15,048 nucleotides of DNA from an uncultured Collinsella sp. (GTDB lineage Bacteria; Actinomycetota; Coriobacteriia; Coriobacteriales; Coriobacteriaceae). Position 1 is the stretch's first letter. Each line of letters opens with the position of its first letter. A program made the translations under genes and the position numbers. The notes under the pieces are model-generated. The model worked only from the letters and a program-made list of their open reading frames with translations, ran no database searches and was not told where the DNA came from. The DNA lies in the NCBI GenBank assembly GCA_900548075.1, contig URJD01000025.1, forward strand, positions 1 to 15,048, written 5' to 3'. Below, in pieces: positions 14,285-15,048 of the stretch.

Positions 14285-14702
14285 ACCCAAACAACAGCCC
14301 GTGCGCCCGCCGACCGCCTTCGAGCGCTTGGCGGACCCCGAGGGCAGACGCCGCGCCGCCGACCCCAACCTCACTGCCAACGGTGCCGTGCGCGCCAACC
14401 GCGCCGCACAGTTTATGCCCTTTGCCGCCCTCACGGGATACTACGAGCTCGTGCGTAAACAAGAGATCACCGCCGAGCCAAAATGCGAACTCACAGAAGA
14501 AAAAGCCCTCGAGCTTTCGCAAAAGCTCGAGGGCCTCAAACGCGGCGACTTGGTGCGCGTCACCTATTACGATGCGTACGGCTATCGCACTCGCACGGGC
14601 ATCCTTGATGAGGTGCTCCCTGCGTTCAAGCTACTCAAACTCAGGGATATCGCCATCGACTTCGACGACATCCAGGACATCGAGCTACGCGGACGAGCCT
14701 AG
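14277..14702 (+). CDS. YolD-like family protein
   Basis: A 141-aa protein of the YolD-like family, which is frequently encoded beside UvrX/UmuC-type polymerases and is thought to act with them, possibly as a UmuD-like partner; the biochemical role is not established. The signature RAAQFMPFAALTGYYELVRK (42-61) is clear, followed by a helical segment with LTEEKALELSQKLEGLKRGD and a beta-rich end, VRVTYYDAYGYRTRTGILDEV and IDFDDIQDIE. The basic, Pro-rich N-terminus (1-40) looks disordered. The start is GTG 14277, with GGAGG five bases upstream, overlapping the polymerase stop by 8 nt (GTGCCTAA); translation should be coupled. A minus-strand terminator hairpin is embedded in its coding sequence. 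Confidence 0.88.
   Translation: MPKPKQQPVRPPTAFERLADPEGRRRAADPNLTANGAVRANRAAQFMPFAALTGYYELVRKQEITAEPKCELTEEKALELSQKLEGLKRGDLVRVTYYDAYGYRTRTGILDEVLPAFKLLKLRDIAIDFDDIQDIELRGRA
14498..14534 (-). terminator. Intrinsic terminator embedded in the yolD-like gene, reading minus
   Basis: GCCCTCGAGCTTT (14505-14517) and AAAGCTCGAGGGC (14522-14534) are perfect 13-base arms around a 4-base loop. Read on the minus strand, the stem is followed by TTTTTCTTC, a classical intrinsic terminator. No T-run follows on the plus strand, so the polymerase operon should read through. It lies 195 bp after the stop of the convergent HMA gene and is probably its terminator. Confidence 0.75.
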
Positions 14703-14728
14703 ACAAGGACGCGCATCCAGAGCGACGC

Positions 14729-15048
14729 TTACAGCGTCATGACGTAGTAGCCCGCGTCTTTCACGGCCGTCTCGAGGACATCACGATCAACCGGCTGCTT
14801 AGAGCGCACGCGTGCCGTGTGGTCCGCATACGTCACCGTTGCCCACACGCCATCCAGTGCATTGAGGGCATTGGCTACGTTCTGAGCGCAGCCGTCACAG
14901 CTCATGCCGCCGATGAGCAGCTCATCGCTATAGGGATAGTGCGATGCATCGGTATCCACCACAACAACCTTTTTGGCCTTCTTGCCGCTCGCACCATCGC
15001 TGCAACAACTCTTCCCGTGTGTCGAAGCGGCAATGCGACGCAGTCCAA
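14729..15048 (-). CDS. Heavy-metal-associated (HMA) domain protein, start beyond window
   Basis: The last 106 residues of a protein whose frame stays open to the right edge of the window, so the true start lies outside. The C-terminal HMA domain spans about the last 65 residues, ELLIGGMSCDGCAQNVANAL through VKDAGYYVMTL, with the metal-binding M-x-C-x-x-C motif and the beta-alpha-beta-beta-alpha-beta pattern of CopZ-like chaperones. Upstream is a flexible, basic segment with a second cysteine pair (KSCCSDG) and a lysine-rich GKKAKK stretch. An internal GTG at 14962 would give only 77 residues but has no ribosome binding site. Known relatives bind Cu(I) or similar soft metals and hand them to P-type ATPases, but no ATPase is visible here. 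It converges on the polymerase/yolD-like operon, 26 bp away. Confidence 0.82.
   Translation of the reverse strand, partial: GLRRIAASTHGKSCCSDGASGKKAKKVVVVDTDASHYPYSDELLIGGMSCDGCAQNVANALNALDGVWATVTYADHTARVRSKQPVDRDVLETAVKDAGYYVMTL

Noticed and set aside
14724..14738. Small hairpin at the HMA stop codon as its terminator
   Set aside because: Stem of only six pairs with no T-run; the hairpin at 14498-14534 is a far better candidate.

Overview
The window is about 15 kb of GC-rich bacterial chromosome (roughly 58% G+C by eye), densely coding, with strong GGAGG-type ribosome binding sites five to seven bases before most starts. Gene content suggests an anaerobic gut actinobacterium of the class Coriobacteriia, with Collinsella as my best guess. 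That guess rests on overall protein character and on Firmicutes-like traits in a GC-rich genome (YolD next to a UvrX/UmuC-type polymerase, a YfcC transporter, a CD1115-type VirD4 ATPase, a Bacillus-like LexA box). It is not based on a marker gene.

Region 1 (36-4907, minus strand) reads in transcription order: a GntR/HutC repressor, a YfcC-type transporter, a YtcJ-like amidohydrolase and a sugar-isomerase-like TIM barrel. The last three form a tight operon with gaps of 9 and 1 nt. A perfect 10+10 bp palindrome lies in the transporter leader, just downstream of a plausible promoter, and is the best candidate for the repressor's operator. Together they look like an inducible uptake-and-catabolism module for an unknown amide- or amino-containing compound. 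The amidohydrolase has lost one histidine of the usual HxH metal motif.

Region 2 (5035-6623, minus) holds two HAD phosphatases, a Cof/YidA type and a beta-phosphoglucomutase type. A clear intrinsic terminator sits between them, only a few bases before the second gene's ribosome binding site.

Region 3 (6624-9981, plus) opens with a 490-bp non-coding stretch that ends in a C/A-rich leader. It is followed by an unrecognised 296-aa protein, a ClpP-like serine protease with an intact Ser-His-Asp triad, and a VirD4/TraG-family ATPase without membrane segments. The last two overlap by 8 nt. There is no relaxase, VirB4 or other conjugation gene nearby. This unusual pairing is the strongest candidate for an undescribed system in the window.

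Region 4 (10052-12696, minus) has glucose-6-phosphate isomerase (pgi) with a strong terminator and a leader hairpin, then a 191-aa protein resembling only the N-terminal nucleotide-binding half of iron-containing alcohol dehydrogenases. Copies of a short repeat lie on both sides of that gene; two of them form a 20-bp inverted repeat that may also act as its terminator.

Region 5 (12705-14702, plus) is a DNA-damage-inducible cassette: a well-formed promoter, two tandem LexA-like boxes, a Y-family DNA polymerase and an overlapping YolD-like gene. A strong minus-strand terminator hairpin is embedded inside the yolD-like coding sequence and probably serves the convergent gene beyond it. That gene, which runs off the right edge of the window, encodes a heavy-metal-associated (HMA) domain protein.
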